From JBBDRV01 sp040905285 (GTDB lineage: Bacteria; Bacteroidota; Rhodothermia; Balneolales; Balneolaceae): a stretch of 9,633 nucleotides of DNA. The position numbers and the translations under genes are program-made. Position 1 is the first letter of the stretch. Each line of letters starts with the position of its first letter. Shown one piece after another: positions 1 to 6,385 of this stretch. The notes beneath the pieces are model-generated. The model did no database searches, was not told where the DNA came from, and saw only the letters and a list, made by a program, of their open reading frames with translations. The DNA is taken from the NCBI GenBank assembly GCA_040905285.1, contig JBBDRV010000062.1:1-9633 (forward strand), in the 5' to 3' direction.

Positions 1-53
1 AGAGCGCTACCCCGACACGGTAGAGGTCACTGGTTCGAATCCAGTAGCACCCA
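1..53 (+). tRNA. tRNA-Val (anticodon GAC), 3' part, cut by the window edge
   Basis: The 3' two thirds of a tRNA is visible. The anticodon stem is 7-11 with 19-23, and the seven-base loop 12-18 carries anticodon GAC at 14-16, which reads valine GUC/GUU codons. The variable loop is 24-28. The T-arm is 29-33 with 41-45 around the loop TTCGAAT. The acceptor 3' strand is 46-52 and the discriminator A is at 53. The bases after it are CCC, so CCA is not encoded and must be added by the nucleotidyltransferase. The loop reads CCGACAC, so position 33 is C instead of the almost universal U. The 5' acceptor strand and D-arm start lie outside the window. Confidence 0.93.
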
Positions 54-60
54 CCCATAA

Positions 61-95
61 AAAGGCGCTTCCGACAGGGATTCGCCTATTTTATT
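61..95. terminator. Bidirectional intrinsic terminator between the tRNA and the unknown gene
   Basis: A stem AGGCG (63-67) pairs with CGCCT (83-87). On the plus strand it is followed by ATTTTATTT, which suits termination of the tRNA transcript. Read on the minus strand, the same hairpin is followed by TTTTTA, which suits the minus-strand gene ending at 179. A second small hairpin, TCCGAA (96-101) with TTCGGA (105-110), follows directly. The stem is only five pairs, so strength is uncertain. Confidence 0.6.
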
Positions 96-178
96 TCCGA
101 ACCATTCGGACAAAATCGCTTGCCCTATGTTTGCCCCGGGCATGAATCCGGACTCCGCTTGCCTCTATCTTTCCTCAA

Positions 179-493
179 TTAGCCTCTGGTCATGATATGA
201 ATCGCCCTGTCTTCCGCGATAACATGGAGCTTGTAGGGAGTATCCATCTTTATTTCGGATTCACCTGCATTCACACCGTCTATCGTGATATCCCAGTACT
301 CCTTGTCTATTGCAGTCATGGAATTTAGTCCAGTGCCGCTCTCCTCTTTCGTACGAAGAACCTCCTTTTGACTGTCCGTATCTACATATCTGTATACCGT
401 ATCTTTGTTATTCAGCGTGTAAACAATGATCTGTATGCCGTGCTCCTGTGTTAAAATGGTCCCTTCATCCAGTGGAAGCTGATTTGTATCCAT
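179..493 (-). CDS. Unknown-family protein, paralogue A (104 aa)
   Basis: I do not recognise this family. The 104-residue product has no signal peptide, membrane segment or cysteine, so it is probably cytoplasmic. Its strongest support as a real gene is a paralogue at 1144-1476. The two align without gaps from residue 5 onward, with roughly half the residues identical. Shared blocks are LDEG (8-11), TQE.GIQ (15-21), YRY (34-36), LRT (46-48), YWDI.IDGVN.GE (66-78) and TPYKL (85-89). The alternation of polar and hydrophobic residues suggests a mostly beta fold (inference). The ATG at 491-493 has no SD; its upstream side carries two 15-base repeats. It is divergent from the SPW gene and convergent with the tRNA. 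Confidence 0.8.
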   Translation of the reverse strand: MDTNQLPLDEGTILTQEHGIQIIVYTLNNKDTVYRYVDTDSQKEVLRTKEESGTGLNSMTAIDKEYWDITIDGVNAGESEIKMDTPYKLHVIAEDRAIHIMTRG

Positions 494-506
494 GATATGT
501 GTTCAG

Positions 507-541
507 TTCTTTGCTGGTGAATAAATTTCTTTGTTGGTGAA
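507..541. repeat. Pair of 15-base direct repeats, 20-base period
   Basis: TTCTTTGCTGGTGAA (507-521) recurs at 527-541 with one change (C to T). Start-to-start spacing is 20 bases, close to two turns of the DNA helix. The pair lies just upstream of the minus-strand gene at 179-493 and in the spacer shared with the divergent SPW gene. It could be a double protein-binding site or a simple slippage duplication. The rest of the spacer, 542-660, holds a small hairpin, TTTCC-GAA-GGAAA (589-601), and no clear promoter. Confidence 0.45.
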
Positions 542-660
542 CCGCATAGACTATCTCTCCATTCACTCTGATCCGGTTTTCTGTAAAATTTCCGAAGGAA
601 ACGTTTCGTGCAGTTAAAGCATTTTAAACAGACATAAAAACATCAAATCAAGGAGACATT

Positions 661-1026
661 ATGATTTCAACTCGTGCACATGGTACACTTGACTATGTAA
701 TGGGAGTCGTACTGATACTCGCACCATTTCTATTCGGCTTTGCCACAGGTGGCGCTGAAATGTGGGTGCCGATTATTTTGGGAGCTGCTGTGATTCTTTA
801 CAGCCTTATAACTGCCTATGAGCGGGGAGTCATTCCGGGCATATCAATGAGAACACATCTGTGGCTTGACGGGCTGGGCGGATTATTTCTGGCGCTTTCA
901 CCATGGCTGTTAGGATTTGCGTCAATCGTATTCCTGCCTCATCTGATCGTTGGACTGGGTGAATTAATCGTCGTATTTACGACGGAACAGGTTCCGCAGG
1001 AAAGACCGCGCAGAGCGGCCGTATAG
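661..1026 (+). CDS. SPW-repeat family integral membrane protein (121 aa)
   Basis: A small inner-membrane protein of the SPW-repeat family, whose biochemical role is not established. Two tandem copies of a two-helix unit are visible. The first has HGTLDYVMG (7-15) and APFLFGF (21-27); the second has HLWLDGLGG (66-74) and the signature SPWLLGF (80-86). Four hydrophobic segments lie at about 9-28, 35-52, 68-88 and 90-108. The tail is basic (RPRRAA). The start is firm: an AAGGAG SD at 650-655 sits five bases before the ATG, one of the few good SDs in the window. The gene stands alone, on the opposite strand to the two unknown paralogues on either side. Both its promoter region and its terminator region are shared with them. 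Confidence 0.88.
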   Translation: MISTRAHGTLDYVMGVVLILAPFLFGFATGGAEMWVPIILGAAVILYSLITAYERGVIPGISMRTHLWLDGLGGLFLALSPWLLGFASIVFLPHLIVGLGELIVVFTTEQVPQERPRRAAV

Positions 1027-1046
1027 AACCGCAATAAACACAGTAA

Positions 1047-1090
1047 CTGAATTTTATTAATCCTGAATTATCCTGAATTTTTTATTAATC
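1047..1090. repeat. A/T-rich direct repeats downstream of the SPW gene
   Basis: A perfect 10-base tandem duplication, ATCCTGAATT, occupies 1060-1069 and 1070-1079. It is framed by a longer imperfect repeat: CTGAA-T4-ATTAATC at 1047-1062 and CTGAA-T6-ATTAATC at 1073-1090. No coding frame crosses it. It is most simply explained by replication slippage. Confidence 0.55.
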
Positions 1091-1094
1091 AAGA

Positions 1095-1130
1095 GAGGGA
1101 AGGCTGACGGGTAATCAGTCTTTCCCTTAT
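1095..1130. terminator. Bidirectional terminator between convergent genes
   Basis: GGGAAGGCTGA (1097-1107) can pair with TCAGTCTTTCCC (1115-1126), allowing G-U pairs and one bulge, around a short loop. It sits between the ends of the SPW gene (plus) and unknown paralogue B (minus), where a shared terminator is expected. T-rich runs flank it on both sides, though none is long. Confidence 0.55.
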
Positions 1131-1143
1131 TCTCTTCTGTCCA

Positions 1144-1476
1144 TTACTCTATGGTTGTGATGTTCACTGTGGCCTCGCCTATCATGACGGTGAGTTTGTA
1201 AGGAGTATTCATTTCAAAGTCGGTCTCTCCTATATTCACTCCGTCGATGATTATATCCCAGTAATCCCTGTCAATTTTATTGATGGAGTTAAATCCGCTT
1301 TTTGTGTTCTCGATTGTACGCAAAAGCTCTTTGCGGCTGTCAACTTCTATATATCTGTAAACTGACTTCATTTTGTCGATTTCATAGGCAATTAACTGTA
1401 TGCCGTTCTCCTGCGTTATCACACGTCCTTCATCCAGGGAAAATTGACTACTCTCCTTAAATTGATTCCTCTCCAT
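1144..1476 (-). CDS. Unknown-family protein, paralogue B (110 aa)
   Basis: This is the second copy of the unrecognised family at 179-493. I start it at the ATG at 1474-1476, giving 110 residues. The frame stays open further upstream to 1647, but that extension has no counterpart in paralogue A and looks non-coding. The match to A begins around residue 11 and runs to the end without gaps. Shared features are LDEG (14-17), TQENGIQ (21-27), YRY (40-42), DSRKELLRT (46-54), DYWD (71-74), IDGVN (77-81) and TPYKL (91-95). An AAGGCGG stretch upstream is a weak SD at best. It has no signal peptide or membrane helix. The same-strand pair points to an old duplication with the SPW gene lying between. Function is unknown. 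Confidence 0.8.
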   Translation of the reverse strand: MERNQFKESSQFSLDEGRVITQENGIQLIAYEIDKMKSVYRYIEVDSRKELLRTIENTKSGFNSINKIDRDYWDIIIDGVNIGETDFEMNTPYKLTVMIGEATVNITTIE

Positions 1477-1711
1477 GGTCCGCCTTTTTCCATAGGTAAC
1501 CGTAAAGAAAAGATTTCCATTCGGCCGCCATGTCTGCCGGCATACCGGCGCTGTAGCCGCTGATGGAAAAATAGTTGAAAGCCGGGCCGGCAAAACGTAA
1601 GTTGAATCCGTATTCGGGTAACAGGCGTATCCAACACACAACCACACTTCTGAACAGGTTTCTGAACAAAAGACATTAATTTCAGCCGGGATAAACAGAA
1701 TAAATAGATAA
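1477..1711. other. Spacer between unknown gene B and the propeller lipoprotein
   Basis: This divergent spacer must hold promoters for both neighbours, but I cannot place them with confidence. Visible structure is limited. There is a GCCGG-CATA-CCGGC hairpin at 1536-1549 and a GCCGG-G-CCGGC near-palindrome at 1581-1591. There is also a 9-base repeat, TTCTGAACA, at 1648-1656 and 1660-1668. I see no coding sequence in it that I can support. Confidence 0.4.
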
Positions 1712-2704
1712 ATGAAAAGAAGAACAAGCTATATATATCCAAGTCTGTTAGCTGTCGCAGTTCTGGCGTTGACAGCCTGTGACAACTCAACCGGTGTGGA
1801 ACAAAATGGAGGCAACAATTTTTGTACCAATTCGGTCGGTTCAGCTATAAATCTGAGCGGGATTCATTTTCCTGATATGGAAGAAGGCTGGGCAATCGGT
1901 GTTTGCGGCAATATCATACATACGGCCAACAGGGGTGAAAGCTGGGACCTGCAGGAGAGCGGAACAGAAGAGACATTGCAGGCTGTACATTTTGCTGACA
2001 ACAGAACCGGATGGGCTGTGGGCTACCTGGACCATATACTCTATACCAACAGCGGCGGACTGTCATGGGAAGAGCAGGAAACCGGCACTGATCTCACCTT
2101 GCAGGGACTCTCTTTTACCGATACCAGAACAGGATGGGCAGTCGGATGGGCAGGGTTGATCCTGCATACGTCTGACGGGGGAGAAAACTGGGAGGAACAG
2201 GACAGCGGCACCTCTGCAGATCTGAATGATATATTGTTTACTGGTCCGGACAACGGATGGGCTGTCGGCAGCAGTGGCTTAATCCTTCATACTGAAGATG
2301 GTGGGGAAAACTGGGAGGAACAGGACAGCGGCCGTACTGAAAATCTGAGTACACTATATTTTACGGATTCCCAGAGAGGGTGGATAATTGGCAACAGCGG
2401 TACGATCCTTCATACAACAAACGGAGGAGCGAGTTGGCAGGAGCAGGAAACCTCTCTTTCATCAGACCTGAATGATATTCAGTTTACCGATTCTGATACC
2501 GGATGGATCGTCGGCAATCATGATACGATCCTGTACACGGATAACGGAGGCGCCAGCTGGCAGTTTCAGGATCTTCCTGTTCTGGAAGTTATGTTCACAG
2601 GTGTCCATTTCACCGACTCACAGACAGGATGGGTTGTGGGAAGTTTTGGAATTATGATGCATACCGAAGATGCCGGGGAAAACTGGGAAATTAAGACGAA
2701 CTGA
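1712..2704 (+). CDS. Lipoprotein with seven-bladed YCF48/BNR-like beta-propeller (330 aa)
   Basis: An exported lipoprotein. A basic start and hydrophobic segment lead to the lipobox LTAC with the lipidated cysteine at C23. The rest is seven repeats of the pattern GWaVG..G.ILHT.DGG..W..Q.SG. Their GW dipeptides fall at residues 59, 100, 141, 182, 223, 264 and 306, so the period is 41 with a single exception of 42. Seven such units fit one closed seven-bladed propeller like the photosystem II assembly factor YCF48. Non-photosynthetic bacteria have many such proteins of unknown partner. C38 and C65 are the only other cysteines and could form a disulphide in blade 1. Two DUF1080 genes follow on the same strand after short gaps, suggesting one operon. 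No SD is seen. Role inferred: a cell-envelope binding or assembly scaffold. Confidence 0.87.
   Translation: MKRRTSYIYPSLLAVAVLALTACDNSTGVEQNGGNNFCTNSVGSAINLSGIHFPDMEEGWAIGVCGNIIHTANRGESWDLQESGTEETLQAVHFADNRTGWAVGYLDHILYTNSGGLSWEEQETGTDLTLQGLSFTDTRTGWAVGWAGLILHTSDGGENWEEQDSGTSADLNDILFTGPDNGWAVGSSGLILHTEDGGENWEEQDSGRTENLSTLYFTDSQRGWIIGNSGTILHTTNGGASWQEQETSLSSDLNDIQFTDSDTGWIVGNHDTILYTDNGGASWQFQDLPVLEVMFTGVHFTDSQTGWVVGSFGIMMHTEDAGENWEIKTN
2183..2332 (+). repeat. Near-identical DNA in propeller blades 3 and 4
   Basis: A 27-base stretch at 2183-2209 recurs exactly at 2306-2332, 123 bases (41 codons) apart. It encodes the shared ENWEEQDSG turn of blades 3 and 4. The other blades are more diverged, so these two share a recent common origin by duplication or gene conversion. 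Confidence 0.8.
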
Positions 2705-2736
2705 CCCTATGTTCATGAACGGCTAATGAATTCACT

Positions 2737-3486
2737 ATGACCTTCCTTCCTTCCTATACGGTCCGTCTCCTTCTGATAGCCCCGTTTATTTTTTCATGTA
2801 CCCCATCACAAACCTCGGAAAACGAAGATTTCACATCTCTGTTTAACGGCCGGGATCTAAGCGGCTGGGTTCTGCCCGAGGGTGATGGCGGGCACTGGCA
2901 GGTGATCGACGGGGTTATAGATTATGATGCGCTCAGTGAAGCTCCCGGGGACAAAAATTTATGGACTGAAAATGAATACGGGGATTTTGTACTGCATCTT
3001 GAATGGAGGATCAAAGAGACCCCCTTTGTTAATCAAAATATCCGCATAATTCGTCCTGACGGGAGTTATCAAAAGAATATTAACAGTAAGATAATCCGTT
3101 TGGCGCTGCCGGATTCCGACTCCGGCATCTATGTGCGCGGCATGCCCAAAGCCCAGATAAATATCTGGAATTGGCCGGTAGGGTCTGGGGAGGTCTGGGG
3201 ATACCGTACAGATTCTGAAATGCCTGACGAAGTAAGGGCCGCAGTCACACCGGAGATATTTGCCGATAACCATGTTGGGGAATGGAATAACTTTGAAATC
3301 TCGATGAAAGAGGACCTGTTGACCGTGGTTCTGAATGGTCATACGGTGATCAGGAATGCACAGTTACCCGGTATTGCAGAAAGAGGTCCTGTCGGCCTGC
3401 AGCATCATGGAGGTCAGGTGGATGGCGAATGGGTAAGCCCGCCGTCTTTGGTTCAGTTTCGGAATATCTATATAAAGGAACTATGA
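2737..3486 (+). CDS. DUF1080 (3-keto-disaccharide hydrolase-like) lipoprotein (249 aa)
   Basis: A lipoprotein of the DUF1080 family, whose fold resembles concanavalin-type lectins. Some members cleave 3-keto-glycosides after an oxidoreductase has oxidised the sugar at C3. A hydrophobic leader ends in FIFSC, with the lipidated cysteine at C21. Family marks are SLFNGRDLSGW (34-44), the beta strands around FVLHLEWR (84-91), DSGIYVRG (128-135), GEWNNFEI (181-188) and GPVGLQHHG (217-225). The spacing of 32 bases after the propeller gene and 35 before the next DUF1080 gene suggests one operon. The substrate cannot be told from sequence. No partner dehydrogenase is in the window. No SD precedes the ATG. 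Family assignment is firm; the reaction is inferred. Confidence 0.85.
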   Translation: MTFLPSYTVRLLLIAPFIFSCTPSQTSENEDFTSLFNGRDLSGWVLPEGDGGHWQVIDGVIDYDALSEAPGDKNLWTENEYGDFVLHLEWRIKETPFVNQNIRIIRPDGSYQKNINSKIIRLALPDSDSGIYVRGMPKAQINIWNWPVGSGEVWGYRTDSEMPDEVRAAVTPEIFADNHVGEWNNFEISMKEDLLTVVLNGHTVIRNAQLPGIAERGPVGLQHHGGQVDGEWVSPPSLVQFRNIYIKEL

Positions 3487-3521
3487 CTTCCTTATTTGTG
3501 ATATTTTAAATTAAAGGCGTT

Positions 3522-4304
3522 ATGAAAGCAAGTCCAACCCTCTTTTTTCTGATTTTTATGCTTTTTGGAAGTGGTTACAGCCAGGATCCGGAATTGACTG
3601 AAGTGTGGGAACCGGTACCGGACTATGTTGAGCCGGGCCGCAATACAACTGCCCCGCCTTCAGATGCTGACTATCTGTTTGACGGATCAACTCTGGACGA
3701 GTGGATGCTGCAGGACGGAACCGAGGCAGACTGGATTATTGAAAACGGCAGTATGAGGGTAAACGCTGAAAGCGGGGATATCAAAAGCCGCAGAGAGTTC
3801 AGGGATTTGCACCTGTATGTCGAGTGGAGAGCCCCCGAAGTCATAAATGGTGAAGGACAGAGCCGTGGAAACAGCGGTATTTTTCTGCAGGACAGGTATG
3901 AAGTTCAGGTGCTCGACAACTGGGAGAATCCGACCTATGTAAACGGTATGGCCGGCAGTATCTATAAACAGCACATTCCGCTCTCGAATCCAGCCAGGCG
4001 ACCAGGTGAGTGGCAGGCATTTGAAATATTTTACAGGGCACCTGTCTTTGACGGCGATGAGAAACTTACAGAGCCTGCACGTGTCACAGTACTGTTAAAT
4101 GGCGTTCTGGTTCAGAATAATGTTGAAATTTACGGTTCAACAGTTTACAGGGGGGAACCGGCCTATGTATATCATGGTGCAGACGGAATCCGATTGCAGA
4201 ATCACGGCGGCGACCAGGTCAGCTTCCGTAATATATGGGTTCGTGAACCCGATGAGTCTGTAAGCCGTACAAACGGGATTACCGGACAGGATAACAGGAA
4301 TTGA
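3522..4304 (+). CDS. Second DUF1080 family protein, exported (260 aa)
   Basis: A second DUF1080 protein, clearly different from the one before it. The leader is hydrophobic and ends GSGYSQ, typical of signal peptidase I cleavage near residue 20. There is no lipobox cysteine, so the product is likely soluble in the periplasm or secreted. Family marks are YLFDGSTLDEW (51-61), LYVEWRAP (98-105), RGNSGIFLQDRYEVQVLD (115-132), NGMAGSIYKQ (141-150), PGEWQAFEI (161-169) and IRLQNHGG (223-230). The block from RGNSGIF through SIYKQ is the form common in many environmental DUF1080 proteins, and the preceding gene has a different sequence there. The pair may therefore act on different linkages (inference). 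A weak AAAGG precedes the ATG. The gene ends 22 bases from the convergent kinase gene. Confidence 0.87.
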   Translation: MKASPTLFFLIFMLFGSGYSQDPELTEVWEPVPDYVEPGRNTTAPPSDADYLFDGSTLDEWMLQDGTEADWIIENGSMRVNAESGDIKSRREFRDLHLYVEWRAPEVINGEGQSRGNSGIFLQDRYEVQVLDNWENPTYVNGMAGSIYKQHIPLSNPARRPGEWQAFEIFYRAPVFDGDEKLTEPARVTVLLNGVLVQNNVEIYGSTVYRGEPAYVYHGADGIRLQNHGGDQVSFRNIWVREPDESVSRTNGITGQDNRN

Positions 4305-4340
4305 ACAGCAGGCTCTTGGTGTTCAGTCAGTACCTGTTAT
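4291..4340. terminator. Inverted repeat across the convergent gene ends
   Basis: ATAACAGG (4291-4298) pairs with CCTGTTAT (4333-4340), and inside it TGAAC (4302-4306) pairs with GTTCA (4321-4325). The structure covers the last codons and stops of both the DUF1080 gene and the histidine kinase gene. There is no U-tract, so it is a possible shared 3'-end hairpin rather than a classical terminator. Confidence 0.4.
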
Positions 4341-6177
4341 TACGGGATGCGGACATTTCATCGTAGGCAAAAATCAGGTCAAAACGTGTGCCGTTCTCCG
4401 TATCGATATACAGGTCAGCTTCCAGCTGCTTCGAAAACGTGTTGATCAAAGTCATCCCAAGGGACCTGGATTTGTTCTTCATAAAATCGCCGGGAAGACC
4501 TATGCCGTTATCTGCAACTGTATATTTTATCCTGTTATCCAGCCTTTTGAAGGAAATGTTAATTTCCCCGCTGCCATTGTGAGGGAAAGCATGCTTCAGA
4601 GAGTTGGTGACAATTTCGTTCAGGAGTAACCCGCATGGTATAGCCTGTGTAATTGTCAGGGGAATGGAATCGGCATTGATATTTATCTTCACTTTCCGGT
4701 CATTCGACAGATGTGAACTTGAGATCACGTTCAACAGCTCTTCTATATAGAGGTCAAACTGAATTTCCCCGAGATTTTCATTCTGATATAATTTCTCATG
4801 GATCAGCGCCATTGAATTAATCCTGGACTGACTGTCTTTTAATACTTTTCTGGCATTATCATCCTTTGTCTTGTTGCTCTGGAGCTCCAGAAGCGCAATG
4901 ATGACTGCCAGATTATTTTTTACACGATGATGGATTTCAGCCAGCAATATTTCTTTTTCCCTCAGGGAGCGTATCACCTTTTCCTCGGCTTTTTTACGAT
5001 CTGTGATATCGACAAAAGTGTTGAAGATGGCAATGATTTTTCCCCCGACAACGACAGGAGCATCATACATCAAAACATCCACACTGCTGCCGTCCTTCCG
5101 TATCTGTTTTCCATAAATTTCAACTTCGTCTCCAGTCGCCGTTTCATCTCCGGCATCTTCCGGCTGCAGGAGCTTGTTGATATCCAGCCCCAGGATTTCA
5201 TCCATCTCATATCCAAAAATCTCTTCAAAGCCGCTGTTCACCATCTTGATCTCCTTATGGTCGTCAAGCATCGCAATGCCCATCGGAGAGTTTCTGAAGA
5301 GCTGCCGGAACAGTTCTTCATTTTCCTTTATTTTTTCCTGCCGGTAATACTGTTCTGTGGTATCCCTGCCAATGGCAATAACCACTTTCTGTCCAAAATA
5401 GGTCCCTGAATTGAGCTGAATCTCCTTCGGGAATATCTCTCCGTTCTTTCGTCTGCCCCACCATTCATACCGCTGGGGTTCCCCTTTAAGTGCACGTTGA
5501 AAGTATTTGTATGTCTCTTCAGGATCTACTTTGCCGGGGGCTGCCAGTGCGTCAGGAAACTTGTTAATGAAGAATTCTTTCTCATAACCGTACATCTTGA
5601 CAGCTCCCTTGTTTACCTGCAGAAACCTCCCCTCTCTGTCCTGGATATAAATGGCGTCCTCAATGGAGTCGAATAATGTCTCAAAGCTTTTCAGAGACAT
5701 CCGGTAGCCATCCCCCCTCATCTCCGGGGGAAAATCGTTGACGGAAGCCGAACGATCCGAAGGATCTTCTTCCGGCTGAAACTGCTCAAATGTTTGGGAA
5801 TCCGTCTCTCCGGCAGCTTCTGATTGATCGCCGGCTATAGCCAGCACTACAGGCCGGCCATTATATTCAATATCATAAGTGGAGAACTGTACCAGGCGAC
5901 CACTCAGGCCCTTCAGTTTCCAGACAGGACGTTGCCTGGTATGCACGGAATCCAGGACATGACGGCTATTCTCTTCACTTCTTTCCTTCTGAACACCCTG
6001 TATAACCCTTTCGCCCAGTTCGGTAATTTTTCTGGACAGGAAGTCTGTCCGTTCATACCCGTATTTTTCCAGTGCTTTCTCATTTACATCCAGAACCATC
6101 AGAGTTCCGGGATCATAAACGATCATCGGCTCCGATTCGAAAAAAGAGAAATCAGACTGTAAAATTTTATTCTCCAT
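4327..6177 (-). CDS. Soluble three-PAS sensor histidine kinase, HisKA_2 type (616 aa)
   Basis: A cytoplasmic sensor kinase with no membrane segment. Three PAS-type domains come first. The first is at about 8-115 (NEKALEKYGY), the second at 163-278 (QDREGRFLQVNKGAVKMYGY, then a GRDTTEQ end), and the third at 285-400 (GFEEIFGY, then VDITDRKKAEE). The transmitter follows. Its HisKA_2 motif EIHHRVKNNL puts the phosphorylated histidine at H416. The ATPase domain has the N-box NEIVTNSLKHAF (520-531), the G1 box DNGIG (556-560) and SLGM (572-575). No response regulator or output gene is adjacent, so it is an orphan. What it senses is unknown; PAS domains often bind haem, flavin or small ligands, and I see no decisive residue. 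Its upstream region is shared with thrS. No SD precedes the start. Confidence 0.92.
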   Translation of the reverse strand: MENKILQSDFSFFESEPMIVYDPGTLMVLDVNEKALEKYGYERTDFLSRKITELGERVIQGVQKERSEENSRHVLDSVHTRQRPVWKLKGLSGRLVQFSTYDIEYNGRPVVLAIAGDQSEAAGETDSQTFEQFQPEEDPSDRSASVNDFPPEMRGDGYRMSLKSFETLFDSIEDAIYIQDREGRFLQVNKGAVKMYGYEKEFFINKFPDALAAPGKVDPEETYKYFQRALKGEPQRYEWWGRRKNGEIFPKEIQLNSGTYFGQKVVIAIGRDTTEQYYRQEKIKENEELFRQLFRNSPMGIAMLDDHKEIKMVNSGFEEIFGYEMDEILGLDINKLLQPEDAGDETATGDEVEIYGKQIRKDGSSVDVLMYDAPVVVGGKIIAIFNTFVDITDRKKAEEKVIRSLREKEILLAEIHHRVKNNLAVIIALLELQSNKTKDDNARKVLKDSQSRINSMALIHEKLYQNENLGEIQFDLYIEELLNVISSSHLSNDRKVKININADSIPLTITQAIPCGLLLNEIVTNSLKHAFPHNGSGEINISFKRLDNRIKYTVADNGIGLPGDFMKNKSRSLGMTLINTFSKQLEADLYIDTENGTRFDLIFAYDEMSASRNNRY

Positions 6178-6204
6178 ACTGACTGATGCATTACGGTCAA
6201 TTCC

Positions 6205-6231
6205 AAGTCCCCTGCCATAAGTCCCCTGCCA
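6205..6231. repeat. 13-base tandem duplication, period 14
   Basis: AAGTCCCCTGCCA occurs at 6205-6217 and again, unchanged, at 6219-6231, with one base between. It lies 28 to 54 bases upstream of the histidine kinase start on the minus strand, inside its likely 5' region. Confidence 0.75.
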
Positions 6232-6254
6232 CTCTTGCTGTCTGTATTTAGCAG

Positions 6255-6282
6255 TGTCCTTAATATATAAATATTACGGACA
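6255..6282. promoter_or_regulatory. 28-base inverted repeat, operator-like
   Basis: TGTCC (6255-6259) pairs with GGACA (6278-6282), and TAATAT (6261-6266) pairs with ATATTA (6271-6276) around ATAA. One mismatched pair (6260/6277) interrupts an otherwise perfect 28-base dyad. It is about 80 bases upstream of the kinase start and 290 upstream of thrS. A dimeric repressor site is possible. As RNA it would be a hairpin without a U-tract. Confidence 0.45.
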
Positions 6283-6311
6283 GGACCTCAGATTTGATAT
6301 AAATAATTTAT

Positions 6312-6371
6312 AACCCGGCCGAATGACAGTCTGTAGCAACACGGGTGCAGTCATTTACGGGTTGGCACCCG
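6312..6371 (+). promoter_or_regulatory. Candidate structured thrS leader RNA (pseudoknot or alternative hairpins)
   Basis: Stem 1 is AATGAC (6322-6327) with GTCATT (6350-6355). Stem 2 is CGGGTGC (6342-6348), in the loop of stem 1, with GCACCCG (6365-6371). Connecting loops of 14, 1 and 9 bases allow an H-type pseudoknot. A third pairing, AACCCG (6312-6317) with CGGGTT (6358-6363), would extend stem 1 but probably exclude stem 2, so two states are possible. The element ends three bases before the SD of a tiny open frame and about 200 bases before thrS. No known riboswitch class is recognised. Folding was judged by eye. Confidence 0.35.
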
Positions 6372-6385
6372 GCAGAGGTGTCGAA

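Noticed and set aside
1477..1647. N-terminal extension of unknown protein B to 167 residues
   Set aside because: The extra residues have no match in paralogue A, which begins near the internal ATG at 1474-1476, and the stretch reads as non-coding spacer.
1899..2253. Alternative frames within the propeller gene
   Set aside because: They arise from the repeated 123-base units and have no support beyond being open.
4927..5409. Long plus-strand open frame opposite the histidine kinase
   Set aside because: It is antisense to conserved PAS and HisKA_2 coding sequence and shows no recognisable domain or start signal.
6355..6371. CGGGT-TGGC-ACCCG in the thrS leader, reminiscent of the T-box antiterminator core
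   Set aside because: The T-box core is a bulge between two helices with a conserved AGGGUGG.ACCGCG form. This is a plain tetraloop hairpin, the base after UGG is C, and no specifier stem or terminator of that class is visible.
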